DNA from: Membranipora membranacea
Taxonomy: Eukaryota; Bryozoa; Gymnolaemata; Cheilostomatida; Membraniporidae
Length of the DNA stretch: 64,000 nt
Direction: 5' to 3'
Assembly: GCA_914767715.1 (NCBI GenBank)
Contig: OU612070.1
Span: forward strand, 5,347,501 to 5,411,500
A model generated the notes under the pieces. It worked only from the letters and a program-made list of their open reading frames with translations, was not told the origin of the DNA and made no database searches. This document shows, one piece after another, positions 12,306 through 24,200 of the stretch; the first letter of the stretch is position 1; each line of letters opens with the position of its first letter. The translations under genes and the position numbers were made by a program.

Positions 12306-12471
12306 CTGGTCTATCTATGCATATCATGATATAAAGTACGCAACTCGTACTTCTAGTTGTACTTCTGGATGTTTAGTTGCATAGTAAGAATAAGACTTCT
12401 CATTTATTATTACAACCAATACAAGACACATTTTTATCTTCACTGTAGCTCCTTGCTATAATGTATCAACG

Positions 12472-12798
12472 TTTACAGATATTGCTGACTTCTAATGGTT
12501 GTATATCATTCAATATTTAAGCTAGAGATAATATTCAGAGACTATGGCGTTGCTTGGTACATCACCTTTCAGATCAAATTAACTTGTAGGCATCGGTCTA
12601 CGATATCTCTATGAGAAAAATGCCATTATAGCTAATAATCAGTCACGCTCATATAGTAAAACCATTCATTGCAGCATGCACTGTGCACAACACAGTATCG
12701 TCGCGCCATTGGGGAATTCCAGTTATTATAGGCCTCACTGCTCACTGTATAAGCTCTATATCTGTCACCTGTCTAGGTTTACTATTAGTAGGTCTATG
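12472..12798. repeat. Right terminal inverted repeat of the inner P element
   Basis: This is the inverted partner of 10,289-10,615 and ends in the reverse complement of CATAGACC. It is followed by the target duplication AGTTGGAC. Confidence 0.88.
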
Positions 12799-13719
12799 AG
12801 TTGGACACATTATGATCAGTGAAGCATAAGCATTGTCCTGTCTAGGTAGTATATTAAGTCTATGGATCAAACTTTGGAAGGTGAGTTATTCCCTTTCTTT
12901 GTATGAGAAGATAACTCAAAAACTAAAGCACAGCAGGGCATCAAAGTCAACAATCACACCTCAACTTTTAGCATTTTTAAGTCAATATTGTTTATGCAAA
13001 TTATCATTGTTTGTATATATGTTTGTCACTGACACAAGCTTTACTGCTTACCTCAGCTGCTTCCGTCCAAACTCGACGGACCAATTGTGAGAAACCACAA
13101 AATTTATTATCACGTTCCGTGACTTCTGTATAGTCCTCATTGCTAATAGGGTAGCAGGAATACGACTGCTTTCAGTATATAAGAGGTTCTCTGCAACAAA
13201 TTGTAGAACACTCAAATACATTCTTTTTGAAAAGGCAAATACAAATAACAAATTTTTTTTCAGAAAACCTTAGTTTGATTATAGACAACTGATACTCGTA
13301 AAAACTGTGCCTGAAAATGCATTGGTTTTCAAACATTTATAGGAGAGGCTGAATTTTATCGTGAGTAACAGCCAGCTTATATAGGAAAGCATCTTTAGTA
13401 AATCTGGAAATTCTTGGGACAGTTGGTGTCAAATTGACTGTGAGCCTCGTTATGAAACAAATAGAGGCAGGTGAAGAGTTTACATCTGGATTTCGCCCAT
13501 CAAAGATTTAGTTTAGCATGGGCTCATACTAGTTACACTGTCATAATTATAACTGGTTGAATGATTAGGTAAGAATGTCGGCACATTACATATCATAACA
13601 CCTTCGTGGGGTCTCTGAAATCTCTGGTATCAGTTCTAGCATAAATACTGTTCTTGTGATATAACCATCTTGAAACTAATCCCCGTATTTACATCAGCTT
13701 AATGTAAACATCAATATAG

Positions 13720-13800
13720 GACTGACCTGTCTTAAAGCAAATTGTTAGAGTCTTCCAACACCCACACTCCATTTTTCACTGCAATAGGCTTTAATGATTC
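13720..13800 (-). pseudogene. Relic of lectin exon 3
   Basis: Read on the minus strand, this stretch follows TTGCAG and encodes NGVWVLEDSNNL. It aligns with lectin exon 3 (NGVWVWEDSINL) and its GTCAGT donor context, but contains a stop. No other lectin exon is seen close by. Its minus orientation matches the neighbouring paralogue C, so a lectin-membrane-protein pair was once inverted together; that last point is inference. Confidence 0.65.
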
Positions 13801-14099
13801 GAGTTGTGCAAGCAAACCTGGTAGTAAAGATTTTTATGAGGGTGGTGATGAACAATTTTGTGGGTGATGACAAGCAATAGGAATTTAGATCTGGATCTGG
13901 TGGGTAGGGGTCGTACCTGTAAGACATTTCGCACAGGAATTGTGCATGTCCTCGGGAATGCGCTGTTTGATAAAGCAAAGAAAAATGAGTTACAAGAATC
14001 GAGCTCCTCTGTTTGAAAGCATGGATGAGTATGGCAGAGAAGCATTTGGGAACAAATTTTCTGATCGATCAATCATTGAACTGTTCCTAACACAAGCAT

Positions 14100-14480
14100 C
14101 CATATAATTAGGAAATTGCAATAGCTTAATGTAAAGATAAAATTGAATGATAGAAACGTAGTAGGCCTATCTATCTTGTTCTTATCAGTCTATTTGGGAA
14201 AACAGAGTTTCTTCTTCTGTTATTTTGACCTCAAACACTCCACAGAGCATAAAATATGACATTCTAAGAGCTTATTTAAGTTTTCTTTCAAAAGTTCCTA
14301 CAAAAGGTAGAAAGTGCCCGTGCCAACAGACTTCGTCACATTCCTTTTCAGTTCATGGCATACTAATAAATCATTCTCATTCCTGATGTTGTCTCGAATG
14401 AATTACACATAAATTTAAATTTAAAAAGTTTTTTATTTAAGTAAATGTACAAAGCAATTGGTGAAACAGGCTTTCATTTC
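14100..14480. other. No gene recognised
   Basis: AT-rich sequence with no supported exon, repeat match or structure that I can identify. Confidence 0.4.
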
Positions 14481-14489
14481 ACCTATTAG

Positions 14490-14565
14490 AAGGTAGTCCA
14501 GATGGTTAGAATGCCTGCCCTCTAATGTGCAAGCATTGAAGGTCTCGGGTTCTTCTCTGCAGTCT
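14490..14565 (+). repeat. tRNA-derived SINE-like head
   Basis: GTCCAGATGGTTAGAATG resembles an internal Pol III A box. About 45 bases later CTCGGGTTC resembles the start of a B box. The spacing and a central loop fit a tRNA-derived SINE, but the acceptor stem does not pair well, so a functional tRNA is unlikely. Confidence 0.45.
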
Positions 14566-14883
14566 ACTGACTACTGGCCTCAATTGACACCCAAGGTGTG
14601 CCCCGACCTGCCTGCAAACTTAGAGCAATTTGGCGCCGAATATGGCAGCCGCGCTCTGTATTACCCAGTCTTCGGACAGAGGCGAAATTGCGAGCTTAAC
14701 CCCTGCATATTTAAGATCAGGTACACAATCCAAGCATATTGGAGGTAGATTAGGCATAAGAAATGGCATAAAGACAATACCAAAGTGATTAAAGCTACCA
14801 TAAATCTGTAACAAACTCAGATCCTTTGAATAAGCAATGCCTCTAAGCTCTATTGCTGCAGCATTGCTCTGCCAATGTTATAT

Positions 14884-14901
14884 AAGGGGGGGGGGGGGGG
14901 G
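14884..14901. repeat. Poly-G run
   Basis: A run of about 17 G in AAGGGG..GGGAGGGAGG. The equivalent C runs occur at about 11,632, 17,780, 22,211, 54,200 and 55,052. Confidence 0.9.
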
Positions 14902-15214
14902 AGGGAGGAGTATGTTGAGGAAACTGGGTATCACATATCGTATGACAAATGGAGGTGTGTTGATTGGTGTAAGCGCTGTATTTTATCTTTTAGAATTAAA
15001 GGACGAGTTGTGAAATGATTGGGATTAAAATGAGGTTTATATCTTGGTAATTTATTGGTTCAACAGTAAAAATATGTTTATGTTTGAAATCGTTATGCAT
15101 TCAGGCAAATCACTCCTTGCGTTATAGCCAAACTCGGTCTAGCAAATATAAGCACAATGTGTGGTGTGGGTGTCAATGAGTTAGGTACTCTCCATAGCCG
15201 GGAGAAGGAATATC

Positions 15215-18200
15215 ATGGCGAATGGACATAAAGATGTGGGATCTTCTGAAAAAGAAAGGTAAGCTCCCTGTGATAATCTTTGGATAGTTCTATCATTGAG
15301 AGTCATAGATTTAACAATAAACCTAGCCAGGACACTATAGGAGGCATTTACATCCATGTTCTTTGGCATTTAATTCTGGGTGATGTTACGAGGTTGGATT
15401 CTGTAGAAACATCGGTGTTATCATTAACTTGCTGTCCATGTAGCAGGTTATTTATTTGCGACTCAATTAATTTCGATCGGATTTCGAGTTTGAAAGTTGC
15501 AGTAGATTTAGCAGCTTATCTCGTACTTGCCTGAAAGCCCAGGTTTGTGGCTCAATACCTAGCAAAAATAACAATTCTTTCAAGTAGCTAAGAACAGTTG
15601 TCTACTCAAAAATTGTTTTCCATATGTTGAAAAACAAAAATCAAACATTGCAAATAATTATTAGTCTTTACCATCAACTTTTTGTATTTTCCTTTCTTGT
15701 CTATTAATTTACTGGGAGTTGCCATTTTTACTGCCACTGGATGTTGGCGTCTACATTGGGATGTCTGTCTAACGCTGGTAGGCTGTTAACACATTTGCAT
15801 GGATTTGAATTCCATTATACTTTATAAGACTGCATCAGGGTATTGTCAACCAAAGATAAGTGGTTGATGATAAACTGCCTCTACCAGCTATCCCGCCACA
15901 GTTTGATCGCTTAAATCAGGGGGTTGATTGAGTTGATGAAGCTCATTGTTAGCTCAGTGGTGTATTGATGCTGTTTCATTGTTGGGAGAAAGCTTTTGGT
16001 GATGTGGAGTTTGAGGTGAATTCAAATTTACATTCTAGTTTTTGGTTGATGCTTGTTGTGAATTGGTGAAATTTATGTCGTGAAACCCTTAAAGACTCAT
16101 AGCCTATGTATCCTAGCTAAAAATGACAACAATATGGTGTATAGCTTGAAGTTAGGACATTGCAGCAAAGTTAGAAATCAGTCTTTAGGTTCAATATGGA
16201 ATGAATTATGGCCTATTATGGGTATGTATGTCTGCAAGAAAAGTGTCATCATAACATATAGAGATAATGAGTGTTCGGCATCCAGCTGTGCACGATTTTC
16301 CCAGTGTTCCAGTGAATCGAAAACCACAGGCGCTATATTTATCATTGAAGTGTCCCCTCTGTATATCCTTACTCTGCGATATTTTCACAGAGTAAGGAGG
16401 TGTTCTGCCAACGGAGTCTGAACTTTTATGAAAGAAAATGCATCTAGAAACAAACCCCATTCCCCAATGGTATGGCTTCAGATTTGTTATAGTTTTCACT
16501 AAAGTGTCAGTATCACCTCTGGGTTGTATCAAGCAATGTAGGATTTGTAGGATGATAAAAGCTTTGTTTAATTCAGTTTGTACCATCTGAACCCGGTTGG
16601 TATTCACTATAAATTTCTAATATAATTGCCAGAATTGTGTCTGGTTCAGAAACGCAGGACATGAGTGCAGGATAAATCCTTAGTTTCAGATCATAATGCC
16701 TTGTCTAGTAGGGCAGCATACCAGTGAACCTATTTGTTACCTCAAATCTACCTAAATAGAACTACAGTAAGCCTGAGCTCTGTACTCATCGAAAGTTTGA
16801 TTATATCAGGGTCAAATTTGAATTACAAAGCATACTTGAAAATACTCAGATGTTTTCTTTTGTGGAAGCAATGATGATCATTCAAAGAAATCGAGAAGGG
16901 CTAAAGCTTGTGCATGAAACAATATGCAATGGTCCAAACATCTTTAGGTTACAGTAAGACTTTTGGTCAAATAATTTTTTCCCAGGCAATTTATATTTAG
17001 ACTCTTTGTAGTAGCAAGGTTTAATCACAGCTATTGAACCAACTTCACTACAGGAACACCATTCAAATCTCAACAGCCATACTCACATTCACATTTGACC
17101 ACCATGAGGGTTTTTTTCTTATCAAATGGTTTGTCTTCAAGCCTTCTATCATATAGTAAAGCGAGGTGGGAGAATGTGAACAAAGAATAGAAAAAAATGG
17201 TTGTCCACTCTCACTTTGGTTTGTCATGGTAGTTTTAAATGACCTGTCATGACCAAGTTCACCACATTCGTAATTTTATGTAGATGGTTTAGTCGCACAC
17301 TGCAAACGGTACAGATATAAAAATATCAAATGAGGACCTCGAATCGTGATTCATTTGAATGTAGCGGCACATTATGCTTCAAAATGTTTATGCCATCAAC
17401 AGTTGAGCTTCACTTCAATGACCAAAAAGTAAAATCATGATAGTCCAAGTAAATTATTTAGTTAGGCACATAGTTTTTAATGACCAGTCATGACCGATGT
17501 GACCACATTCCTTAGTTATATATAGGTGATTCATTTACACACTAAGAACAAATACAGATACAAGAACTAGGATAGTTTATCATCATCTGAGGACCTCTGA
17601 GCCATGATTCAACTTAACCATAGCAGCACATTATCTCTTAAATGTTTATGAAATGAGGTTTCACGGACGAATCTTAAAACACCTCAATTACAAAATTACC
17701 CTATTATTCAGCCGTCTAACAAATAACGTAATATATGTTCTACACATTGTGTAGCTGTATCTGGCATATTTATCCATACAACCCCCCCCCCCCCCTCCCC
17801 AATACACACTTATCAAACCCTCAAAAAATAATCTCATCACCAAACCAGGACTTTATTCCCTTCAGAATCTAGCTCAATGTACCTAAAGCAAATAACATTG
17901 TAACACAAACACCTGGCAAACTGTTGCTGGTTGTTGACTTGACTATATCACCCCTCTATCCTCTCTCCAACAGTATAAAAACTGGAGCTGTCAGACGATT
18001 TGATGCCTTGCTGCTGCTCAAAAGAAACTGTGGTTGTACATCAGATTGTTTTTTTTCCAATTTTTAACCGAGCACAAAAATGCCAACATTAGATTTATTG
18101 TCCTAGAGATTTATTGATCATTGTTATAGCGATGATCCTTGTATGGTATAGAGAACACATTATGTGATGTAGTGCATGCTTCGGTAGCTTAACCAAAAGG

Positions 18201-21200
18201 TATTGCTTCACAGCCTAAATGAATATGTGGGTCAGAGGTAGAGTCCTTGGGTAATGAACTGAATATCACTGGTTAAAATCAATTTCTGGGCATGTTTTGT
18301 ACCAACTTTATGCTTGGGACACGGATAGGGTTGTTAGTGTTTGAGAAATAAAATACGTGGGCCAAAGGCTGAGGAGAAAAGAATTATTACCTGTCAAAAA
18401 AGCTCACTAGTGATTTGAAACGTGATGCTATTTATTTTGAGAAATCTGATCCATCTCTTCTGCCAGTCATAACAACATTGAGGTGGCAGTTTTAAAAGTG
18501 AATGGATATTTGGCCTTGAAAATAATGTCTGATTTTTCTGCTTCTAAACTTATACGAGCGTAACTTATACCCACTAGGGAATATAGTGGTATATTAGATT
18601 ATTCTGTCAGACAGCCAATGATCATGCTGCTGCTGTCCAAAAGAGAATGCATTACAGTTGTCTTTTATACGAGAACGGTTTTTTGACATAGAAAAATACT
18701 GATATAATCCAACAGCTTCAAAGAATACATGCTACAGGCAAAATTAAATCAAATTAAATTAAATTAAATTAAATCCACCAATGCTGATGACTATCCGGCC
18801 TGCTAGTCAGTATCCTGATATGTGGAAAATTGCCGATGTCAAGCCACTACGAAAATGTAAGTGTCCGACAACTCCTAAAGACTATAGACCGATATCGCTC
18901 TTATTTCATTTAGGCAAGTTAGCCGAAGATGTTATATTAGATGGCCTCAAACCAGTTATAACACCGTTGCTGAAAAATAACCAATACGCATATATCCCTG
19001 GCTTGGGCACTACTGATGCACTGATACATATGACGCACGAGTGGCTCGCTGGCCTCGACAAACTGTCCACATCACATATTCACATATTGATGAAGGACTT
19101 TTCAAAAGCCTTCGACAAGCTCCATCCATCCATTCTGCTCTCTAAACTCGAGAAGTTTGGGATACAACATTCCCTCATAGACCTGATTGAGAATTTCCTC
19201 ACCGATAGGCACCAGAAAGTCTCAATGAATGCCTCTAGTTCCAGTGTCATGCCAATTACAGTCGGCGCGCCTCAGGGGACACGACTGGGACTTGGTTGTG
19301 GCTGGCCTTCGTTGATGACCTGCAACCAGCTTCTGGTGCCACAGTGAAATACGCTGATGATGTGACCACGTACGTTCCAGTCAGAAAGAAAGTCATCCAT
19401 GACACCGACCCGCTCCAGAGTGCATTAGACTACTCAGTGCAATGGTGTGAAGACAACTCCATGTCTCTAAACGCTCCCAAAACTACTGTACTCGACATTG
19501 CTTTGGTGTCAAAACCTGACCTAATCGCAGTACCTACTATAAATGGCTCTGACTTATCGAAGATATCTAGTACCAAACTCCTAGGTGTGGTTATAGATAG
19601 TAGACTCACATTTAGTGACCATGTCGACAAAATCGTCAACAAATGTAATAGCCTGAATTATTTTTTACAAAGCCTAAAGCGTTTAGATGTTAATACGACT
19701 GGTTTACTAACTTTTTATTTTTCTAAGATTCATTCTAACATCACATATGCCTCTGCTGCATGGTTTCCTTTAATATCTGGGAATAATAAATCAAAGATCG
19801 AGGGTATTGAGAGATGGAGCCTCACAATAATATACCCTGAACTGGGCAGTTACCGTCAGAGACTAGCCAAATCAAATGTGGTTCCGATTTTAGATTTTCT
19901 ACAGGTTTTAACTGACAGGCACTTTGACAAAGTCGCCATAAACCCAAGCCATCCGTTGCAACATTTCTTAGTCAGGCGCCAACGTCACAAGGACAAATCT
20001 GATATTTTCTATCCACCAATATGTAGAACGGAGAGATTCAAGAACTCGTTTTTAGATTCTGGTATGAACAGGCGCCTGTAATGTCTCAACAATATATTTC
20101 TTTCTCATGCAGCATGGATTTTATCGTTTTTCACCGCCTGATCCAATCATTTTTAATACAACTGTTTTTTCTCCTTTTTTCAAAAGTCTAAATTTTTATT
20201 GTACGCACACATTTATATAATGCTAGGCATTCCTATGTGGCAAATTAAATCAATATCAAAAATTTAACCGTAGTGCCACAATTACATAAATACTATATAT
20301 TGTTTACTTTGTTTAGAAACTCAGTTTCTAAGGGTGTTATCCACTACATGTCTGCCCTCGACTAGGAGGATAAAATCTGGACAACATAGATCAGTTTAGA
20401 GGAATCGAAACACGGATAAGTGACTGTCCAGACTTTAATTGCAGGGGTCAAGACAATAGCGCACAAATTAAAATACATTGCAGGGGCAATTAGCGATAAG
20501 CCAACTTAAGACTTTTTAAAGTAAGTCAATAGTGAATGAAACCATTAGCCAGGTTTTAGTTTACGAAACGGACGAGGAATGACTGGTCTTGTTGAGTCCG
20601 CTTACCTTTCCAGGTGCATCTTCTAGGTGTCTGTCAAACATCCCTCACTATTTCTACACGAACCATTTCTATTTCTTTCTCTGTGCAGGGGCATCTGAAA
20701 AACATAAAATAAGTTGCAGTCAATCTCAATGTATCTTCATTTCAAAATTTATGGGGTGTGGTCCTACATTTGTGTCGGAGTTTTCTTCCTGTGAAAAAGT
20801 TACGACAAGACAACTTTGTGATTAGGAAAGTTTTAAGCCTATGATTATTCGTCTACACGAGATATATATGTAGCCTGTGCGGGCTGTCGGGGTGGGTGGT
20901 GGAGGAAGGGGAACCCGACTCTCCCACCCACCCCCAACAGCCTACCGAGGCTAACATTCATGCATGAATAAGATTGAATATGATGTGAGATCCCTTCTAG
21001 CATTATGCGCAGTGGGATAACTGACTTTCAAAGTTTATCAATTGATGAATTGAAAGTAAGTGGCTGTCCAGGGTTTATCTGTGGAAGTCCAGCCATATAG
21101 CGGATGAGAATCTAATTGAGACCACCCTCAAGAAGACTTACTCTCGACACAAAATCAAATCTGTGGCAGGGGCGATGAGAAGAGTGAAAACTTTATTACA

Positions 21201-24200
21201 AACTTTATCCTTGTTAGACCATGACCATGAAAAGGCCAGGAGAATATTTAAATACTTTTTAACGGCAGTCAATAAATAGTGTATGAAAACATTAGCCAGT
21301 TTTTAGTTTACAAAACAGATGAGGAATGACTGGTTCAGCTTACCTTTCCAGGTGCATCTTCTAGGTGTCTATCGAGCATCCCTCTCCATTAATACACCCT
21401 CTAATTCTCTCTCTCTGCATGGGCATCTGAAGAATATTAAAAAAGTCGCTGTGAATGTTGAAGCATCATCATTTCAAAACAGGTAGATATTCATCTTTCT
21501 GCTTCGTTTGTGTTAGAGCTCCCTTCCTGCGAAAAGTTAGGAGAAGAAATATTTGTGATTAGCTAATTTCTAGATATTCATATACACTCAAACAGTCAGA
21601 AAAGCCGCTCGCAAGACAAATTTGATGCGAGGTCCTCTCTTGCGTTATGCACATTGGGATACCTGATTTTCAAGTTTATCAGTTATAGAATTGAAAGAAT
21701 GGTAAGTGGCTGTCCACGATTTATCCACACTTCATCTGCAGGAGTCCAGAGAAATAGTGAGTGAGTCTCTAATTAAAACCACCCTCAGTATTATAATACC
21801 CTAGACACAGATGAAAATCTGTAGCAGGGGTGATCGGAACTTGTGAAATTCTCAGCACTGATTACATGGCTGTGACTTGTGATCATCGACCCTAGATATA
21901 CAACACATGCTTTCTGCTACGATCCATGGCTGTTTATGGGCATTTTATTGTACCACAACAACAAGGGCGCATTGGTTATGTGAGGTTTCCACCGCTGAGC
22001 ATCTTTCTTTTTTTCTAGCAACCAACTCGCATAATATATATATTGGCGAGGCTGCCAATTCTTTTTGCCCAGAAACTGCCAGCTTATTACAATCATGATC
22101 CTTTTTTACGCTAATTCATTCAGCAACAGAGGTTAGATTTTAGACCACAACACTCCATTGGTGCAGTTGCAAAGCACTAACTCCTTTTGGAATATTGAGT
22201 CCTGTAAAACACCCCCCCCCCCCCATCGAGCCTCATACAATCACCCGTTAGAAGGGTAGCTTTGTTAGGTAATGACCATGCCTCAGACTGACTTCTGTTA
22301 AAGTCTATCTTATATTCCCATATTTGAAGTGCTTTTCATCTAAATCAGGGTATCTTTATTTGGTATTGTAGAGATTGATGCGCCTTCCTGACTCTGCCCT
22401 ACTCTACCTACTACTCACTTTCGCCTCAAATTATTTATTCACAAAAACCATTGTAAGACTATGGGATTATAGGTATGCCATACTGCTATTTACTTTATAC
22501 TTTAAATATTCCATGTGTCTGCTGCAATAATTTTTCAATCACGAGGCATTCTTTAAATTGTTAGGTTGATAAAAGCCGACTGGAATTCAGGGGATGTGAA
22601 ACAATCATATGGTAATAAAGTGGATGAAGAGATTGACGACAACGATGAGACAGATCTGAGTCTGGGAAAAAAGCTTTGGAACATGACTAAATTTATGCTA
22701 CCACTTTCTTTCTGTGTCATCACACCTTGTATCTCAGAGGAGGTGAGAGAAACAGACATATGACCTAGCAAAAACTGTTGTTGTTATCAGTGCCATAAAA
22801 CAGAGAGGTATATTAGTCATGAGATGGCTTCCAAATTCCTGCCACTACTACGCTTCCGTGCTTAGAATCGAACCTTGTTGAGAATTTGGCTAAATAAGAA
22901 TTGGTCAACAGTTTCTCCTTGAATTCATTAGAACCTGTTAGCGCAAGGGACAAATGTGACTGCAACAGTAGTTTTCCAAATCGCAATGTTTGGAATCAGG
23001 TGATCACTTTGTAAAACTTGGCACCTTCTCCTGATATAGAATTAGGTATCTAGGACAATAATTTGCTTGCAATATTATTCGGCATAATAATTCAAAATAG
23101 TTATTCACACGAGTCAACAAATCGAATATCCTATCCGGCTAGAGAATGTAGCATTCCTGGTCAGCGCGTTCCGATAGGCTGGTACCAACTTATTTCTGTA
23201 TGAGAGGGAGAGGGAGAGAGAGGGGTTCTCACTGTAAATGTTTATCCGTACCGTCCAGTTGATAAATCTATGCTAATAATTTGGTTGACAATAAAAAGCC
23301 ACCACAAGAAACTCAGCAGGAGATTTTTTTGAGGGAAAAGCACTTCAGCGTGATATCTGAGAAATATTAACGGCCCTTACTTGCCTCTGCATGAGAATAA
23401 TAAAGGGTTATCACTGTGAATGTCTATCCACACACACAGTAATGTTTGAAAATATCCCCTGCAGGAAAATATTTTATGCTCTGAATATCTCAGTGTGATT
23501 ATTTTGGTTTTACTGACTTTTCAGTTTTTGATATCTCGAAAACGGCTTATGTTAGGATAAAAATGATTTTTGATTCAGAATTTGCACCATTGAAAACTGA
23601 TTGGGACATAGTCCGGGAAATAATTCTGGAACTTTGATAGTCAATTATATCAATTGCTGCCAGTGTTGCGGACAAATTTCATGTAATTTTTCATGAATTT
23701 CGTCACTAAAATTGAGATTTATCAACTATTAAGCCCCCAATGTTTTGGAAACCGTCTCTCACATGGTGCAGATTCTGAATCAAAAGTCATTTTTATCCTT
23801 ACATAAGCGGTTTTCAAGAAAACCCTCTTTCAGTACGTTTTTTCTATGCGGCATGGGTTAAAAGTACAAAACTGGAGAGAGGCAACTCCTCAAATTACAG
23901 CTCAGAAAACTGTCTCTTTTGTGATAATGTCCAAATGATAGATTGAGTTGACAGGCATCAAGAACCCAAGTTTTATTGAAATTAATAATGGTTTTTAAAC
24001 TTTGTTCATTTTTTTATAATTTAGTTGAGGTGAAACACATCGGAATAATGTTAGTTGGTGACAGAGAGGCTCATAAGAGAATGGTAAAATTCTGTGCTGC
24101 TGTTGGTGCTATATTCATGAGTATTGTGGTTATACTCTGTAAGTCAAAAGAATAGAACATTTTAAAAGTCAAACAGGACAACATCTAGAATTTTATTTTC

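Larger units (their letters stand above)
10289..12798 (+). mobile_element. Inner P-superfamily transposon with THAP transposase remnant
   Basis: The 2,510-bp element is bounded by inverted termini CATAGACCTACTAATAGTAA and flanked by the exact 8-bp duplication AGTTGGAC. The terminal inverted repeats extend about 330 bp (10,289-10,615 and about 12,472-12,798). Between them lie a THAP zinc-finger exon, a basic coiled-coil segment, and a C-terminal stretch typical of P/THAP9 transposases. The catalytic middle is absent. It is inserted into the right arm of the outer P-like element. Termini starting CA, the 8-bp duplication and the THAP domain together assign it to the P superfamily. The THAP-bearing Kolobok group was considered, but it uses TTAA targets, which are not seen here. 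Confidence 0.92.
7720..12864. mobile_element. Outer P-like DNA transposon (non-autonomous, split by a second P element)
   Basis: The two ends are inverted copies beginning CATAGACTTAATATACTACC. They are flanked by identical 8-bp duplications GATCAAAC at 7,712-7,719 and 12,865-12,872. Without the nested 2.5-kb element, the unit is about 2.6 kb with very long inverted arms: about 7,720-8,880 on the left and about 9,400-10,288 plus 12,807-12,864 on the right. The left arm has an extra ~230 bp at about 8,515-8,745. The centre (about 8.9-9.4 kb) is non-coding. An 8-bp target duplication and termini starting CA are features of the P superfamily. The termini also resemble those of the nested element. 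No transposase is seen in the outer unit, so it probably depended on an enzyme in trans. Confidence 0.85.
5135..13190 (-). pseudogene. Membrane-protein paralogue C (split by P elements)
   Basis: Minus-strand exons, in transcript order, are 13,190-13,052, 7,422-7,248, 6,136-6,013, 5,593-5,495 and 5,191-5,135 (stop). They match paralogue A/B exons with the same splice phases. Lesions are clear. The 13.1-kb exon is frameshifted before the AMRTIQKSRNVIIN motif. The exon equivalent to A 26,659-26,784 is missing. The acceptor of the 6.1-kb exon reads AT instead of AG. The 5.5-kb exon is 99 bp instead of 100 (frameshift in the last helix). A P-like element (7,720-12,864) sits in the intron between the first two exons. 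The readable parts are strongly hydrophobic, as in the other copies. The biochemical role is unknown. The open frames on the opposite strand at 5.5 kb and 7.1 kb are shadows of these exons. Confidence 0.8.

Noticed and set aside
10289-12798. Kolobok or another THAP-bearing transposon
   Set aside because: The flanks are an 8-bp duplication, not TTAA, and the C-terminal remnant fits P/THAP9 transposases.
16080-16607. Overlapping frames on both strands (113 and 133 codons)
   Set aside because: No splice context, domain, or duplicate support; each is the other's antisense.
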